NCBI GenBank assembly: GCA_937864265.1
Contig: CALMIR010000023.1
Span: 1-57,568 of the forward strand
Direction of reading: 5' to 3'
Length of the DNA stretch: 57,568 bases
Source of the DNA: an uncultured Saprospirales bacterium
GTDB taxonomy: Bacteria > Bacteroidota > Bacteroidia > Chitinophagales > Saprospiraceae
Shown: positions 33,625 to 42,502 of the stretch, in pieces
How the letters are laid out: the number at the start of each line of letters is the position of its first letter
How positions within the stretch are numbered: position 1 is the stretch's first letter
Program-made: the position numbers and the translations under genes
The notes under the pieces: model-generated
Database searches by the model: none
What the model saw: the letters and a program-made list of their open reading frames with translations, nothing else
Told to the model about the DNA's origin: nothing

Positions 33625-34785
33625 ATGGCATCCATTCAACATCCATCCGGTGCGGACAAGCATCAACCCCAGCCTGCATTGATCTTTATACCAGACATTA
33701 GCGGCTTTACCCATTTTGTAAGCAACACCGAGATCGCTCACAGCAAGCACATCATCGAGGAGTTGCTGGAAATACTGATAGAAGCCAATACATTAGGGCT
33801 TCATGTATCCGAAATCGAAGGCGACGCTATCTTGTTTTACCGATTTGGACAAGCACCTACGGCTGCTGAACTGCTCAATCAAGTACAACAAATGTTTGTC
33901 CGCTTTCATACACACCTGAAAAAATACGAAAGCCACCGAATCTGCAATTGCGGAGCATGCAGCGCTGCCAATGTGCTTACCCTCAAATTCGTTGCTCATT
34001 ATGGCGAAATCACGACCAACCAGGTTAAAGAACACCAAAAGCTTTTTGGCAAAGAGGTCATCGTGTCGCATCGTCTGCTGAAAAATGACATAGCCCACCA
34101 TGAGTATGCCCTGTTTACCAATCCGCTGGTAAGTGCGTGTAGCAATTGGGTAACAGTCAATACCGTTGCTTGGGCAGAGGTGGAACAAAGCGAGCAGGAA
34201 TACGACTCGGGTCGGGTACAATATTGTTTTTTGCCCCTGGCTTCTTTGATAGACTATATACCTGCGCTTGAGCCAGCCGACTATCGCATCAAGGGCCATA
34301 CCACGCACCTTTTCTGCTCGAAAGCCCAAATACAGGCACCCCTCGAAATGGTATTCAATATCATTTCCGACCTGCCCTGGCGGGCCAAATGGATAGTTGG
34401 TGCTTTGCCAGAAGTGCAAGAACTCAATCATTCCATCTTTCAGGAGGGCAGCACCCATCTTTGTCTGGCCAACGGCCCGGTTACAGTTTCACATGATTTT
34501 CAGCACCAGCAGGATACGGTCAGCTTTACGGAAACCAATCAGGCCCGTGATTTTAGTGTGGTTTATACGCTATACCGCGAAAAAGACGGCAGTACCCGCT
34601 TGGAAGCCAATGCCTACGCCAAGCGCCATTTTTTCAAAAACCTTTTTTTCCAGCTTTTTGTCAAGCGTGCTTACCGCAAAGTTTACGATCAGACTTGGAT
34701 CAACCTGGAAGGCTATTGCCAGAGCTTGATCAATCAGGGGAAAACGCACGAATATATGATTGTGTTGAACAAGAAGGCCGCTTGA
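33625..34785 (+). CDS. DUF2652 (nucleotide-cyclase-like fold) protein with C-terminal SRPBCC domain
   Basis: 386 residues from the ATG at 33625; an earlier in-frame ATG gives an unconvincing leader. Residues of about 15-200: FIPDISGFTHFVSNT and SEIEGDAILFYRFGQAP are the DUF2652 counterparts of class III adenylate cyclase motifs (D-I-S-G-F-T and G-D). A Cys cluster (CNCGACSAANVLTLKFV) follows. Residues of about 230-386 are an SRPBCC fold (APLEMVFNIISDLPWRAKWI) that would bind a hydrophobic ligand. Cytoplasmic, single gene. Whether it makes a cyclic nucleotide is unknown; the second metal Asp is present in GDAI. Confidence 0.88.
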   Translation: MASIQHPSGADKHQPQPALIFIPDISGFTHFVSNTEIAHSKHIIEELLEILIEANTLGLHVSEIEGDAILFYRFGQAPTAAELLNQVQQMFVRFHTHLKKYESHRICNCGACSAANVLTLKFVAHYGEITTNQVKEHQKLFGKEVIVSHRLLKNDIAHHEYALFTNPLVSACSNWVTVNTVAWAEVEQSEQEYDSGRVQYCFLPLASLIDYIPALEPADYRIKGHTTHLFCSKAQIQAPLEMVFNIISDLPWRAKWIVGALPEVQELNHSIFQEGSTHLCLANGPVTVSHDFQHQQDTVSFTETNQARDFSVVYTLYREKDGSTRLEANAYAKRHFFKNLFFQLFVKRAYRKVYDQTWINLEGYCQSLINQGKTHEYMIVLNKKAA

Positions 34786-34815
34786 TACAAAACAAAAAAT
34801 AAAGGGGAAGAAGCC

Positions 34816-34823
34816 TACCTTTG
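34816..34823 (+). promoter_or_regulatory. Perfect -7 box TACCTTTG before the GT39 gene
   Basis: TACCTTTG fits TAnnTTTG exactly, 25 bp before the ATG at 34849, giving a short leader. A matching TTTG at -33 is not evident. Confidence 0.5.
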
Positions 34824-34848
34824 CGTCAGTAGAAACCCAAGCGACGCG

Positions 34849-36330
34849 ATGAACCGCTGGCAAAAAAAGAGCTGGACACTTATCAATGGGCTAATCCTAT
34901 TTACCGCTGGAGGCCTGCGCTTGGCCATGCTGCTGCAAAACCGTTCTTTATTTATGGACGAGGCCAGTTTGGCATTGTGCCTAGCTGAAGGTAAGTTGAG
35001 CGACTTTTTTCAGCCCCTCGATCATTACCAATATGCTCCTCCTTTATTTATGATGTGGAGCAAATGGAGCATCCTGATAGCTGGAGCGGGCGAAATGGTG
35101 CTTCGTTTTTTGCCCTTTATCGCGTCACTGGCCGCGCTGTATCTCCTGTTTTGTTGCTGCCAATTGTTGCGCATCCGAACGACGATCATTTGCTATCCGC
35201 TCCTGTTTTTTGGCTTTTCAGAAATGCTCCTTCGATTCAGCACGGAATTTAAGCCCTATAGTAGCGATACTTTGATGGCCTTGTTGGCCATATGGCTCTG
35301 CCTCAAAAAGCCGCCCTCCTCCTGGAATCGCAAAACGATAACGCTTTGGCTGCTACTGGGCTGCGCAGGTAGCTGGTTTTCCATGCCTTTGGTGTTCGTA
35401 TTGACGGGTGTAGGTGCCTATTATGCCTACTCCTTTTGGAAAAATGGGCAAAAGCGGGCTTTAGGGCAAATCGCTCTATTGATCGTTGCTTGGATGCTGT
35501 CCTTTGCTTGGTATTATTGGTTGGTATTGAAAACCAATCTGGCCTTCGACCCGCTGGCACAATACCATCAAGCGTATTTTTTTCCCTTGCTCCCCACTAA
35601 TGCGACTGATTGGCGGCAGGCTGGAGCATTGCTGCTGGGCATTTTCAAACCCGCTGCGGGGTTCACTGCATTGGCTTTGATCACAGGGGGGAGCTTTTGG
35701 CTACTTGCTTTTGCCTATTGGATCAAAAAGGAACCAGCAAAGGCTTTGCTTTTTGGGTTGCCTATATTGGCCACTTTGTTGGCTTCTGGCTTGGGTTACT
35801 TTTCGCTGTTGCCAAGGGTCAGCCTGTTTATGACCCCGCTTTTCATTTTGGGGATAGCCCGGGGGGCTTCGGTCTTGATGGAAAAAACAGCAAGGTACTA
35901 TCCATTTTTAATCTGGGGTATTTGTCTGCTGGCTGTATTTCCTAGCTTAGAAAATGGGAAGTATTTTTCCCGACCTTATCAGGTGGAAGAACTCAAGCCT
36001 ATCTTGCAACACCTACAAGCCTATCGAGCACTCCCCATTTGGCTCGACCACGAATGCGTAACGGTTTACCGCTATTATTCAACGGTACATCCCCAACAGC
36101 GCACTTACCGATTGGAAAATGTACACTGGGGAAAATGGGAAGAACAACCTGTCGAATGGGTGTCCTCCTTGCCTCCTAAGCAGACCTTCGGCCTCATCTA
36201 CTCGCATTTGTTGTCGGAAGAAAATCGCCAGCGGATGGATCGGGAGTTGGAAGTTATACTAAAAAAAGCAAACGTAGTTGATATTTACGAGGCGAAAGGG
36301 GCTAAGGTTTGGGTGTTGGAGGGTAGGTAG
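34849..36330 (+). CDS. GT39/ArnT-like integral-membrane glycosyltransferase
   Basis: 493 residues with about 11 membrane segments. The first periplasmic loop has SLFMDEASLALCLAEGK, whose Asp-Glu pair is the conserved catalytic site of GT-C enzymes (PMT/ArnT/Dol-P-Man families), followed by YAPPLFMMWSKW. Enzymes of this class transfer a sugar from a polyprenyl-phosphate donor to a lipid or protein on the outer face of the inner membrane. Acceptor unknown; in Bacteroidota they often serve protein O-glycosylation or capsule decoration. It ends 16 bp from the convergent T9SS gene. Confidence 0.85.
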   Translation: MNRWQKKSWTLINGLILFTAGGLRLAMLLQNRSLFMDEASLALCLAEGKLSDFFQPLDHYQYAPPLFMMWSKWSILIAGAGEMVLRFLPFIASLAALYLLFCCCQLLRIRTTIICYPLLFFGFSEMLLRFSTEFKPYSSDTLMALLAIWLCLKKPPSSWNRKTITLWLLLGCAGSWFSMPLVFVLTGVGAYYAYSFWKNGQKRALGQIALLIVAWMLSFAWYYWLVLKTNLAFDPLAQYHQAYFFPLLPTNATDWRQAGALLLGIFKPAAGFTALALITGGSFWLLAFAYWIKKEPAKALLFGLPILATLLASGLGYFSLLPRVSLFMTPLFILGIARGASVLMEKTARYYPFLIWGICLLAVFPSLENGKYFSRPYQVEELKPILQHLQAYRALPIWLDHECVTVYRYYSTVHPQQRTYRLENVHWGKWEEQPVEWVSSLPPKQTFGLIYSHLLSEENRQRMDRELEVILKKANVVDIYEAKGAKVWVLEGR

Positions 36331-36346
36331 TTGGGGCCAAACTGCG

Positions 36347-37891
36347 CTATTTTAATACGTGAATCAACTCCACTTGTACATCTCCATTCCCCGTTTTCAA
36401 ATGGACGAAGAACACGCCATTTTCCAGCGAGGTGGTTTCCAGTACCAGTGTGTTTTTGCCAGCCTCCAAGCGTTTTTCCAGTCGCAGGCGCCCGTACAGG
36501 TCATACACGCTTACTGCCACCTCCTGCTCTAGGGGCTGCGGCCATTCCAGCACCACGACATCGCGGGCGGGGTTCGGGTAGAGGCGCACTTCCATAGGGG
36601 CGTGGGGCGCCGGTGCGGTTTCCTCCGTGCTTGTCATATCCACCTGCCCGTAGCAGGGCGGATCAGGTACCTGCCCGGATACCAAGGGGCCGAGGCGGTA
36701 GTTGGGATAAAATGGCATACCTCGGGCATAGCGATACGGCAATTGAACGGCATGTTGCTCTACTTGGCAATCCAGTCCGGGGTCGTCGGGCTGGTGGATG
36801 ACATGGAGATAACTAACGCCGGAAAAAGAGTTGATGTATATCTTACAATCTGGCGCCAGTTGGGCATTGAAAAAAGTGACGTTAAAAAAATCCTGAAAAC
36901 CGTCAAAAGCCGCCACCACCATCCTGGAATGGCCGATATCGGGCGCTTCTAGATCGAACTGATAAATGGTATCGCGGGTGCAGGCGTAGAGAAAACGAGA
37001 ACTGGGCGAAAAGGCGATGCCTGCCCGGAAGCTTTGAGTGGGTGCCATGAGGTGCTGAAAGTTACTAAACATCCCGGTTTGGCGATCAAAGTCGAATAAA
37101 AACACCCCATCCGGCGCGCTGTGCCGGGCATAATAGCGGCCATCGGGGGAAAAACAGGCTTGGCCGCCGCCTGACCCGTTAAAACTGGCTTCGTTCCCAA
37201 TAACCTGAAATGGAATTGTCTGAACGCCTTCGGCGTCTAGCAAAAACTTATAATATGTATTGTTTTGGTCGCCCCCATTGACAATCCACCAGTCCCGGCC
37301 ATTGGCGTGTTTTACGGCTGTCAGTTGACCATAAGTCAGAGGTGTCCAAAGCAGGGGGACGTTTTTTTCCACTACCCGCCCCAGCCCGCCGTTGAAGGAC
37401 ATGTCCACCAGCGAATAGAACAGGGTGTCGCTTACCACATCGAATATGCTGTCATACACATACGAAATGTGCTTGTGAAAGAGGTAATAGCGCCGGGCAT
37501 GCCCCGGATCGGGCAGGATCAGGCAGCTTTGGGTGCCAGCGGTGTAGCCTAGTGCATCTGAGTCACATTGAATATCAAATACCTCACCCGGGTTGATCGT
37601 ATCGCCATTTTCCATAATCTGGTGCGCCGGATTGTAGATGTGGCAGCCATCGGTATAGAACTGTAAGACGCCGAGGCTGTCAGAAATAACAGCACTGCTA
37701 GGCCCCATAATACCGCCTAGAACAATAGGACTTATAACTGGGGGCGTTTCGTGAAAATTCATGTAACTGCCCTCAATGCCTTCGATACTCAAGTCATAAT
37801 CGTACCCCAAAAACCAGTTGTAATCGTATTGCTGTGCCTGTACAAGGCCCACAATTGCCCATGCGGATATTAAAAAACTTATTGTTTTCAT
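36347..37891 (-). CDS. Secreted beta-propeller-like protein with T9SS type A sorting domain
   Basis: 514 residues. Signal peptide TISFLISAWAIVGLVQAQQ. The body has repeated beta-propeller-style blocks (HANGRDWWIVNGGDQNNTYY, GGGQACFSPDGRYYARHSA, GIAFSPSSRFLYACTRDTIY, LAPDCKIYINSFSG), typical of WD40-like/gliding proteins that open with MNFHETPP-type phrases. The end, VRLYPNPARDVVVLEWPQP to QVELIHVLK, is a T9SS type A sorting domain. That tail is almost identical to the one on the 1432-residue protease-like protein at 38119, down to a 134-bp stretch without a mismatch. Catalytic residues are not seen. Confidence 0.88.
   Translation of the reverse strand: MKTISFLISAWAIVGLVQAQQYDYNWFLGYDYDLSIEGIEGSYMNFHETPPVISPIVLGGIMGPSSAVISDSLGVLQFYTDGCHIYNPAHQIMENGDTINPGEVFDIQCDSDALGYTAGTQSCLILPDPGHARRYYLFHKHISYVYDSIFDVVSDTLFYSLVDMSFNGGLGRVVEKNVPLLWTPLTYGQLTAVKHANGRDWWIVNGGDQNNTYYKFLLDAEGVQTIPFQVIGNEASFNGSGGGQACFSPDGRYYARHSAPDGVFLFDFDRQTGMFSNFQHLMAPTQSFRAGIAFSPSSRFLYACTRDTIYQFDLEAPDIGHSRMVVAAFDGFQDFFNVTFFNAQLAPDCKIYINSFSGVSYLHVIHQPDDPGLDCQVEQHAVQLPYRYARGMPFYPNYRLGPLVSGQVPDPPCYGQVDMTSTEETAPAPHAPMEVRLYPNPARDVVVLEWPQPLEQEVAVSVYDLYGRLRLEKRLEAGKNTLVLETTSLENGVFFVHLKTGNGDVQVELIHVLK
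36396..36529 (-). repeat. Shared T9SS-tail repeat, copy 1 (identical to 38168-38301)
   Basis: 134 bp identical by direct reading to 38168-38301 in the same orientation, inside the sorting-domain coding region of two neighbouring genes. Flanking coding sequence outside this core is clearly less alike. Confidence 0.95.
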
Positions 37892-37933
37892 AGCCCTCTT
37901 TTATGTTAAAGTAAAAACGGCAGGAAAGCGGTT

Positions 37934-38094
37934 AGAGCTTGTCTAAAATTCCCTCAATTGGCTACAAGCGGCAAATTTTATTTGATACTTCGTTGTTTTT
38001 TTCGCCGGATTGCCCGCATCCGACTGCAAAAAACGCCTTGTCTAAAACAAAATTTGCTCGCTTTCCCCTAATCAGGAAAATTTAGACACGCTCT
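37934..38094. mobile_element. MITE-like palindromic element, 161 bp
   Basis: The left arm begins AGAGCTTGTCTAAAATTCC and the right arm, reverse-complemented, begins AGAGCGTGTCTAAATTTTCC. The similarity continues inward over about 59 nt per arm, including GCAAATTTTATTT versus GCAAATTTTGTTT, separated by a short centre with TTTTTTTCGCCGGAT. No ORF. Long terminal inverted repeats without a transposase suggest a miniature non-autonomous element. No clear target duplication is seen (TTA on the left, TAA on the right). Confidence 0.6.
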
Positions 38095-38118
38095 TAATCT
38101 TTCCTGCCATTCGTCCTG

Positions 38119-41100
38119 TCATTTAAACACATGAATCAACTCCACCTGTACCTCAGCGTTCCCTGCCTTCAAATGGACGAAGAACACGCCATTTTCCAGC
38201 GAGGTGGTTTCCAGTACCAGTGTGTTTTTGCCAGCCTCCAAGCGTTTTTCCAGTCGCAGGCGCCCGTACAGGTCATACACGCTTACTGCCACCTCCTGCT
38301 CCAAGGCTTGCAGCCGTTCCAGCACCACGGCATCGCGGGCGGGGTTCGGGTAGAGGCGATACGTCTGGGGTATTTCGACCTTATCCTGTTTCGGTTGGGT
38401 CAGGGCATGGCTAACGCCGCATAGCAGGTTGTTGTCGAATTGTGCCAGCGGGTCAATGAGGCGGTACAGGCTGCGCGCTTTGAACACCGCGTCGCCCCCC
38501 GCCTGTGGGCATTGGGAGGCAATTTGCCACAATCCGTTTGCCTCGGCCTGGCTAAAAAACACATTGCCTTTGGCCCATTTTTTGAGTAAAAATGCATTCA
38601 CTCTTTTTTCATTGAGTTCAAATATTTGGCTGATGCCGATGGCCTGATTGGCCTGCAAGGCTTGATTGGTCAGTTGCTGGCGCTCCGAAGCTAGGCTGTT
38701 GAGCAGGGGCGTGAGCAGTAGTTCCTGTTGCCGCAGTTGTTCGAGTATCTGGCTGCGCTGCAACAGGATGGCTTCGGCTTGTTCGCCGCTGCCTGCGTTG
38801 TACATGCTGTCGAGGCGCAACAGGCTGTCTGCCAAAATCAACTGAACCTCCAGGCCTTCAATCAGTTGCTTGCGTTCCAGGCCGCTGGGTTTAATGGCTT
38901 GTTTTGTGGTATTGTCCACCTCATGAAAAGCACCAATACTGCCCAGGGCTTGTGCATCAACGAAATCTTGTTTCCAGCTTTCCAGCCCGCTTTGTCCTGC
39001 CCAACGGCTGTAGAGGTGGCGGCGGCCAGTCCACAACAGCGGCGTTTCGTATATTCCTGTACCCAGATTGCCGTTCACCAGCGGATGCACCACTTCGTCT
39101 TCTTCTTCTCCCGTAGGTGGTGGGCCAGGTAAATCGAGATCGCAGGCTCCTTCGTTTTCACTCAAACACAGGTAGGTGGATTCACCTTGTCCGGGACCTT
39201 GCAGAAAAAACCAGTCCCCACTTGCCTGAACCGCAGGCAGCAGGGCGCAGCCATCCAGGCTCGGCAGGTTGGGGTCAACATAAAATAGGGACTGGCTGAT
39301 AATCTCATCTTCACCCTCATGCACGGCAGCCATGCCATTGAGGTATTCGCCGCACCATTTATTGCCCTGGTAGCGCTGTGTGCCGATGATGCCATCGGGG
39401 CTGATGCGCAGACCGATGCTGTGCGAGAGGAAGGTATTGCCCCTGAGCTGTACCAAATCGCCCATACCCTCGAAATTGAAGCCCCGGAAGGTCTGGTAGC
39501 TGGTATTACAATTCAGGATGCTTTCGTAGGCCCCTACGGAATACAGGCCGATACCCGTACCCGTGCTTGCGCCAACGAAATTGTTGCAGCGCACCCAGCT
39601 CTTTTGGTTGCCTTCCATAGACAGGCAGGCTTCCCCAGCTTCCGACATCAGTATGGCGGTATTTCGATGCAGTTGGATGTTTCGGCCAGTGCCGATTTGA
39701 ATGCCGTTGCCGCTCCCCATCATGGTGATATCGTTGAAACGCAGCACATATCGGTTAAAGTCGTCGTCGGCATCATACGCATCGTCCTGTATGGAAAAGC
39801 CAGCGATGCCTTCATTGTTTATTTTTATAAAATTTTGGGAATAAGAAGCATAAACGGGGTTGTTCATCACAGCGCTGATGCCGATTTGGTCGGCGAATAT
39901 GGAATTGTTCCACAAGCGCAGGCTCTTGTTTTGGCAATTGGCCAAATGGATACCTACATTCACGCGATCCATGATCGTATTGGCTACAACGACCCCCATA
40001 CCCAATGCCTCGATGCCCGTGTTACACGCATCAAAACTGACTGTTTCATTGCCGGGTATATACAATAGCGGATAGGTGTTGAGGCTGCCATACATCAGTA
40101 TGCCCCTGCCGTTGGGGCCGACGGAGGTGGTGCTGAACTTGATGTTCTCAAAATGGGTATTGGTCAGTAGCATGGAAGCATCGTAGCCCAATATGCCTAC
40201 GCCCAAGGAACTGAATACATTGGGCACTTCGCCTGACGCGCCCATAAATATCCATGACTTATACACCCAGACACCCGCATAGGAGTTTTGCCCGGCACGG
40301 GGTGTTAGCAAAGGCCCACCTATGAAGCTATTCCCATAGCAATTATAGAGGTTGATATTGGGGTTGCTGGAAATAGTCGGATTGATGAGCAGACCGATAT
40401 AGTTTTTGTTAAATGTATTGCCATGTAGGGTAGCCCTCGAACCAGTCAGTAGGGTTACGGCCTGTTCTGCATTGGTGATGCGGCTGTTGCTCATTTGCAG
40501 TTCCGCGCCGCCCTCCACGGTGATGCCTTCCCACATTTCATAGCAACTCAAAATGGGCACGTCGTCTAATACAAGGGTGGTACCGTTTTTGATGATCAGT
40601 TCGGCACCGGGTTCCATCAACAGCGCCGAACCGGAGGGAAAGGCATAGCAGTCGTCATCATAATTGCTGAGGTCTATTTCATACGCGCCCTGTATGCGAA
40701 GCTTTTGCGCACCATTAGCATCGCAGCCGAAAGGGTAGGATACGTTACCATCCTCTATGCTTTGTTCGAGAGAACCGGAGACGTGTTGAAAATCTTGCGC
40801 TTCAATTATATTGGTGGACAATTCTTGTGAAGTGATAAAGTCGTAGTAGGTGATCCACATGTTTTGAAAGTCATCATGATGATGTATCACACGATAGATG
40901 GTTATGGTAGAAGTGTTCTTTTCAACGAAAGATGATGCGGATGCATAGGCTAAATTCGATACCTCTAATGCCATGCTCGCACCGAATTCCATGAATACTT
41001 CATCGAGTACAAGGTGTCGAATGGATGGCGATTCGTTTTCAATCTCAAATTCCAAGTCCGGCTCAGGCGCATATTCGACATCATGGCTTACCACCGGGAA

Positions 41101-42417
41101 TGCAGCGGCGTCTGTTTGTCGAATGTCAATTCTAAAGGTTCCTGTATCGCACGCATTCGATAATTCAAATACGGCGTTGACCAAATTGTCTTGATCGCCA
41201 CAAGCTGTTATAACCTCCTTTTTATCTACCGCCGCATCTAAAAAAAAGATGCAATCGGGGCAAGGGGGTTCTTGTGCAGGACGTATATCATCCAGACAAA
41301 ACAAGTTTAGGCGGTTAGCGATAAGGTCAACGGTACAGTTGCATAAAAAAGCATCAAAGAGTATTTCACTATCGCCGCCACCATCGCACATTAGTTCGTA
41401 CTTCCCATATGCCACCGGTGCAGGAACATAACAGGCATCACAATTAATATCCGAACATCCAACATAGTCGTCGGTGTGGTCTTCACCTGTCAAGTTGTGT
41501 CCAAGCTCATGTGCTAACAAGAGAGAAGCAGCTGCACAAGATTGATCACCGAAAAAATCAGACAGGTCAACAATAAAAGATCCAAAGGATGTACATAATT
41601 CGCCATCAGAGCTTCCATGACCTGCAATATCGTTTCCTTCATTGATGAAGCATACAATATCGGCTGGTGCACAGTAGAAGTTATTGTTCCATTTACGTTC
41701 TACATCGGCTAGATAGCCTACATTGTCATCTTGTGTAAATACAAAAGGCCCTCTTTGGACGAAAAGAATTTCGAAGTCGGCATTAAAAAAGGAATAAACT
41801 TCATAAAAGCAACCTTCATAATGTTCAATAGCCAATTCTTCGTCCTCCCCAAATATTAAATAGGAATCGTAATCAATCATGATACCAAGTTCAATAGCAG
41901 CATCAGGGTTGTCATCCAAGCTTTGCGGAAGAATCTGATTCACGGCGAAATCTGGAGCAGGTTTTTCAAACAAAAAGTAATGGTCATTGGAAAGATCGTT
42001 CACCAACTGATATGCTGGAATGATTTCGTACATCACATTTCCTTCAATAATCCGCCCGGAAAAAACCTTATTACCCACATACCAACGCGCCGTATGCTCT
42101 GCTTGCCCGTCGGCATACCCCAAGTAGGTATTGTTTCGGGAACTTCCGGGAATGGGATTTTCCTCAAGGTTGATACTCCAAGCGTGGTTTTGACCGACTT
42201 GAAACACAAACTGGGCATTAGGTCCCTGAGTTTTCAAGAAAGTATTCAGTGCTGCCCGATCAAAACTGAATAATGTCCAAGGGTAGTTTTCTTCATTGGG
42301 CGGGTTGACACCATCGTTGATGATTACCGTGCCCTGAAAACTGTTGATTTGGGCGACTGCTTGGGTGGTTGAAAACATTGCAAAAAATATTATTTTGCAA
42401 TAGGGGGGGTAAGCCAA
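38119..42417 (-). CDS. Large secreted protein: metzincin-like protease domain, beta-helix region, T9SS type A sorting domain
   Basis: 1432 residues in the frame that opens with TTG at 42417; the next in-frame ATG is at 42378 (MFSTTQAVAQ). A propeptide-like region is followed by a metalloprotease core with LLAHELGHNLTGEDHTDD at about 303-314 and a Met-turn candidate ELMCDGGG near 343. The spacing is HExxHxxxGxxH, one residue longer than the canonical metzincin HExxHxxGxxH. Residues of about 600-1080 are Asn/Gly-rich parallel-beta-helix repeats. The tail is a type A sorting domain shared with the gene at 36347. A stronger start, ATG at 42431 (MKTKIWLTPP...), is one base out of frame because of a C7 tract at 42403-42409, so the gene may be phase-off here or carry a sequencing error. 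Confidence 0.85.
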   Translation of the reverse strand: MAYPPYCKIIFFAMFSTTQAVAQINSFQGTVIINDGVNPPNEENYPWTLFSFDRAALNTFLKTQGPNAQFVFQVGQNHAWSINLEENPIPGSSRNNTYLGYADGQAEHTARWYVGNKVFSGRIIEGNVMYEIIPAYQLVNDLSNDHYFLFEKPAPDFAVNQILPQSLDDNPDAAIELGIMIDYDSYLIFGEDEELAIEHYEGCFYEVYSFFNADFEILFVQRGPFVFTQDDNVGYLADVERKWNNNFYCAPADIVCFINEGNDIAGHGSSDGELCTSFGSFIVDLSDFFGDQSCAAASLLLAHELGHNLTGEDHTDDYVGCSDINCDACYVPAPVAYGKYELMCDGGGDSEILFDAFLCNCTVDLIANRLNLFCLDDIRPAQEPPCPDCIFFLDAAVDKKEVITACGDQDNLVNAVFELSNACDTGTFRIDIRQTDAAAFPVVSHDVEYAPEPDLEFEIENESPSIRHLVLDEVFMEFGASMALEVSNLAYASASSFVEKNTSTITIYRVIHHHDDFQNMWITYYDFITSQELSTNIIEAQDFQHVSGSLEQSIEDGNVSYPFGCDANGAQKLRIQGAYEIDLSNYDDDCYAFPSGSALLMEPGAELIIKNGTTLVLDDVPILSCYEMWEGITVEGGAELQMSNSRITNAEQAVTLLTGSRATLHGNTFNKNYIGLLINPTISSNPNINLYNCYGNSFIGGPLLTPRAGQNSYAGVWVYKSWIFMGASGEVPNVFSSLGVGILGYDASMLLTNTHFENIKFSTTSVGPNGRGILMYGSLNTYPLLYIPGNETVSFDACNTGIEALGMGVVVANTIMDRVNVGIHLANCQNKSLRLWNNSIFADQIGISAVMNNPVYASYSQNFIKINNEGIAGFSIQDDAYDADDDFNRYVLRFNDITMMGSGNGIQIGTGRNIQLHRNTAILMSEAGEACLSMEGNQKSWVRCNNFVGASTGTGIGLYSVGAYESILNCNTSYQTFRGFNFEGMGDLVQLRGNTFLSHSIGLRISPDGIIGTQRYQGNKWCGEYLNGMAAVHEGEDEIISQSLFYVDPNLPSLDGCALLPAVQASGDWFFLQGPGQGESTYLCLSENEGACDLDLPGPPPTGEEEDEVVHPLVNGNLGTGIYETPLLWTGRRHLYSRWAGQSGLESWKQDFVDAQALGSIGAFHEVDNTTKQAIKPSGLERKQLIEGLEVQLILADSLLRLDSMYNAGSGEQAEAILLQRSQILEQLRQQELLLTPLLNSLASERQQLTNQALQANQAIGISQIFELNEKRVNAFLLKKWAKGNVFFSQAEANGLWQIASQCPQAGGDAVFKARSLYRLIDPLAQFDNNLLCGVSHALTQPKQDKVEIPQTYRLYPNPARDAVVLERLQALEQEVAVSVYDLYGRLRLEKRLEAGKNTLVLETTSLENGVFFVHLKAGNAEVQVELIHVFK
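38168..38301 (-). repeat. Shared T9SS-tail repeat, copy 2 (identical to 36396-36529)
   Basis: 134 bp without mismatch to the sorting-domain region of the neighbouring gene on the same strand, 1.8 kb away. This is the expected footprint of recent gene conversion or duplication of the tail. Confidence 0.95.
42403..42409 (-). repeat. C7 homopolymer in the signal-peptide coding region (candidate phase-variation tract)
   Basis: Seven G on the plus strand. Starting from ATG 42431 the reading is MKTKIWLTPPIAK then TAA at 42390-42392. With eight C it becomes MKTKIWLTPPYCKIIFFAMF and joins the protease frame as a full signal peptide. The stop lies 12 nt before the internal ATG at 42378. Confidence 0.7.
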
Positions 42418-42502
42418 ATTTTTGTCTTCATAACTTTAATATGTTGGTTTTTAATGAATAAAAAATCGCTGTAAAATAATGTTTTTTTATAAAAAATCAG
42501 AA

